Shown here: piece after piece, positions 6,025-6,689 of the stretch
Layout of the letters: every line of letters starts with the position of its first letter
Numbering within the stretch: the stretch's first letter is position 1
DNA from: Dehalococcoidales bacterium
GTDB lineage: Bacteria > Chloroflexota > Dehalococcoidia > Dehalococcoidales > UBA3254
Direction: 5' to 3'
Length of the DNA stretch: 6,689 nucleotides
NCBI GenBank assembly: GCA_016926695.1
Contig: JAFGOB010000060.1
Location: forward strand, 1-6,689
Notes under the pieces: generated by a model
Databases searched by the model: none
Told to the model about the DNA's origin: nothing
The model's input: only the letters and a program-made list of their open reading frames with translations
Program-made: the position numbers and the translations under genes

Positions 6025-6117
6025 ATGTCAAAACAAAAAATAGGATCCACGGACAGGGAAGCGAATCATACACCTGTTACCTGCATTAAAGACCGCAGTT
6101 ACGAGGAGGGAAAATGA
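6025..6117 (+). CDS. Possible 30-codon upstream ORF, probably leaderless
   Basis: This ORF encodes 30 mostly hydrophilic residues (begins MSKQKIGSTD, ends SYEEGK). Its TGA overlaps the ATG of the next gene as ATGA. Its ATG lies 7 nt after the -10 hexamer, where transcription should start, so the mRNA would be leaderless. No ribosome binding site precedes it. The ribosome binding site of the downstream gene lies inside it. It may be a coupling or regulatory leader ORF; I recognise no family, and chance is possible. Confidence 0.35.
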   Translation: MSKQKIGSTDREANHTPVTCIKDRSYEEGK

Positions 6118-6533
6118 AAATAAAAACCGTACTGATATTGATAATTCTCGCTATCACCTTTTTGCCATTATCCTGCATTGTTACTTCACATGATATCAAC
6201 GTTGAGATCACCTGCGATCAATTCAGAGAGAACCATCATATGATAAACAACTTCCAGGCAGAGATAGGCGATAAAATCAGGGTAAAGTTGTGCTCAAATC
6301 CCACTACAGGCTACCAGTGGAAATACGAGATGACCGATGAAAATGTGCTCAAGGAAGAAGACCATGACTTCGAAGAGCCCCAGGGCGATGCACTGGGCGC
6401 ATCCGGAATGGATCTCTGGACTTTTGAAGCGGCCGAAAAGGGAACTACTGAGGTAAATTTGGAATACGGTCAACCATGGGAGGGTGGTGCGAAAGCAGAA
6501 TGGACATATGTTATAAAAGTGACAGTTGAGTAG
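6114..6533 (+). CDS. Chagasin-family (I42) cysteine protease inhibitor, exported
   Basis: This 139-aa protein matches the chagasin/MEROPS I42 family, Ig-like inhibitors that block papain-type cysteine proteases with three loops. The loops are visible as NPTTGYQW at 62-69, the Gly-rich GASGMDLW at 95-102 and QPW at 120-122. The third is usually RPW, so Arg is replaced by Gln. An N-terminal signal sequence with a hydrophobic core at about 5-19 is followed by Cys21. LPLSC is an imperfect lipobox, so the product could be a lipoprotein or a secreted protein. C34 and C60 could form a disulfide. The ATG follows AGGAGGG (6104-6110). The gene has its own promoter, and an upstream ORF overlaps it by ATGA. 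No protease gene is visible nearby, so the target is unknown. Confidence 0.87.
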   Translation: MKIKTVLILIILAITFLPLSCIVTSHDINVEITCDQFRENHHMINNFQAEIGDKIRVKLCSNPTTGYQWKYEMTDENVLKEEDHDFEEPQGDALGASGMDLWTFEAAEKGTTEVNLEYGQPWEGGAKAEWTYVIKVTVE

Positions 6534-6564
6534 AATTCAACTAATTATACTATAGAAAATTATT

Positions 6565-6604
6565 GAGAAGAGTACTCCGAGGCGAAAGAGGGAGTACTCC
6601 TCTT
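6565..6604. repeat. GGAGTACTCC hairpin after the inhibitor gene
   Basis: GAGTACTCC (6570-6578) and GGAGTACTC (6591-6599) form a perfect 9-bp stem with a 12-nt loop. Because AGTACT is itself a palindrome, a second register pairs GAGAAGAGTAC (6565-6575) with GTACTCCTCTT (6594-6604), with one mismatch and one G-T pair. It lies 32 nt after the inhibitor stop codon and may help end its transcript, although no T tract follows. The arms resemble those at 5563-5603. Confidence 0.6.
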
Positions 6605-6625
6605 GTCTACACCGGTCTGAGAGAG

Positions 6626-6668
6626 CCGCAGTTCCGGTTAGTATAGAGCCAATGTTCCGGAACTGCGG
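6626..6668. repeat. 12-bp perfect inverted repeat before the right-edge ribosome binding site
   Basis: CCGCAGTTCCGG (6626-6637) and CCGGAACTGCGG (6657-6668) are exact reverse complements with a 19-nt loop. No T tract follows, so it is unlikely to be an intrinsic terminator. It sits 13 nt before a strong Shine-Dalgarno sequence, which suggests a structured 5' leader or an operator for the next gene. I could not match it to a known riboswitch. Confidence 0.6.
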
Positions 6669-6681
6669 GAACCATCCTTCC

Positions 6682-6689
6682 GGAGGTGA
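6682..6689 (+). promoter_or_regulatory. Shine-Dalgarno sequence for a gene beginning beyond the window
   Basis: The window ends with GGAGGTGA, a full complement to the 3' end of 16S rRNA. A start codon would be expected within about 10 nt beyond the last base, so a + strand gene probably begins immediately outside. Its identity cannot be seen. Confidence 0.6.

Noticed and set aside
6626..6668. 12-bp inverted repeat as a Rho-independent terminator or known riboswitch
   Set aside because: No T tract follows the stem, and I could not match it to TPP, THF, T-box or other leaders I considered.

Overview
The window is bacterial and most likely comes from a member of the Chloroflexota, probably Dehalococcoidia-like. 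I infer this from the EF-Tu sequence, which has a four-cysteine insertion after the G5 motif that I recall from Dehalococcoides-type EF-Tu, and from the gene order. I could not run a database search, so the lineage is a judgement from recalled sequences.

Positions 1-4690 hold a classic translation/transcription cluster, all on the + strand: tRNA-Thr(GGU), tuf (EF-Tu), rpmG (L33), secE, nusG, rplK (L11), rplA (L1), an L10-leader attenuator, rplJ (L10) and rplL (L7/L12). Spacing is tight, with gaps of 1 nt at tuf-rpmG, rplK-rplA and rplJ-rplL. The longest gap (207 nt) is the rplJ leader, which carries the conserved L10-binding fold, an antiterminator-like hairpin and a Rho-independent terminator that compete for the same bases. 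The genes supply EF-Tu, the ribosomal stalk and L1 region, the NusG elongation factor and the SecE translocon subunit. A 19-bp perfect palindrome with a short T tract closes the cluster. rpoB and rpoC, which follow rplL in many bacteria, are absent.

Positions 4690-6689 are an accessory segment. An 85-aa two-helix membrane protein of unknown family (+) has its own promoter. It converges on a 95-aa SemiSWEET/PQ-loop sugar transporter (-) that starts at TTG behind a near-perfect ribosome binding site. A gene-poor stretch follows, with a possible decayed ORF and several repeats. Next comes an exported chagasin-type (MEROPS I42) cysteine-protease inhibitor (+), with a strong promoter and a 30-codon upstream ORF that overlaps it by ATGA. 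The window ends in hairpins and a strong Shine-Dalgarno sequence for a gene that begins just outside.

The most interesting items are the L10 attenuator, the probably leaderless upstream ORF of the inhibitor gene, the family of GGAGTAC-containing hairpins around that gene, and the cysteine cluster in EF-Tu. I see no clearly novel multi-gene system.
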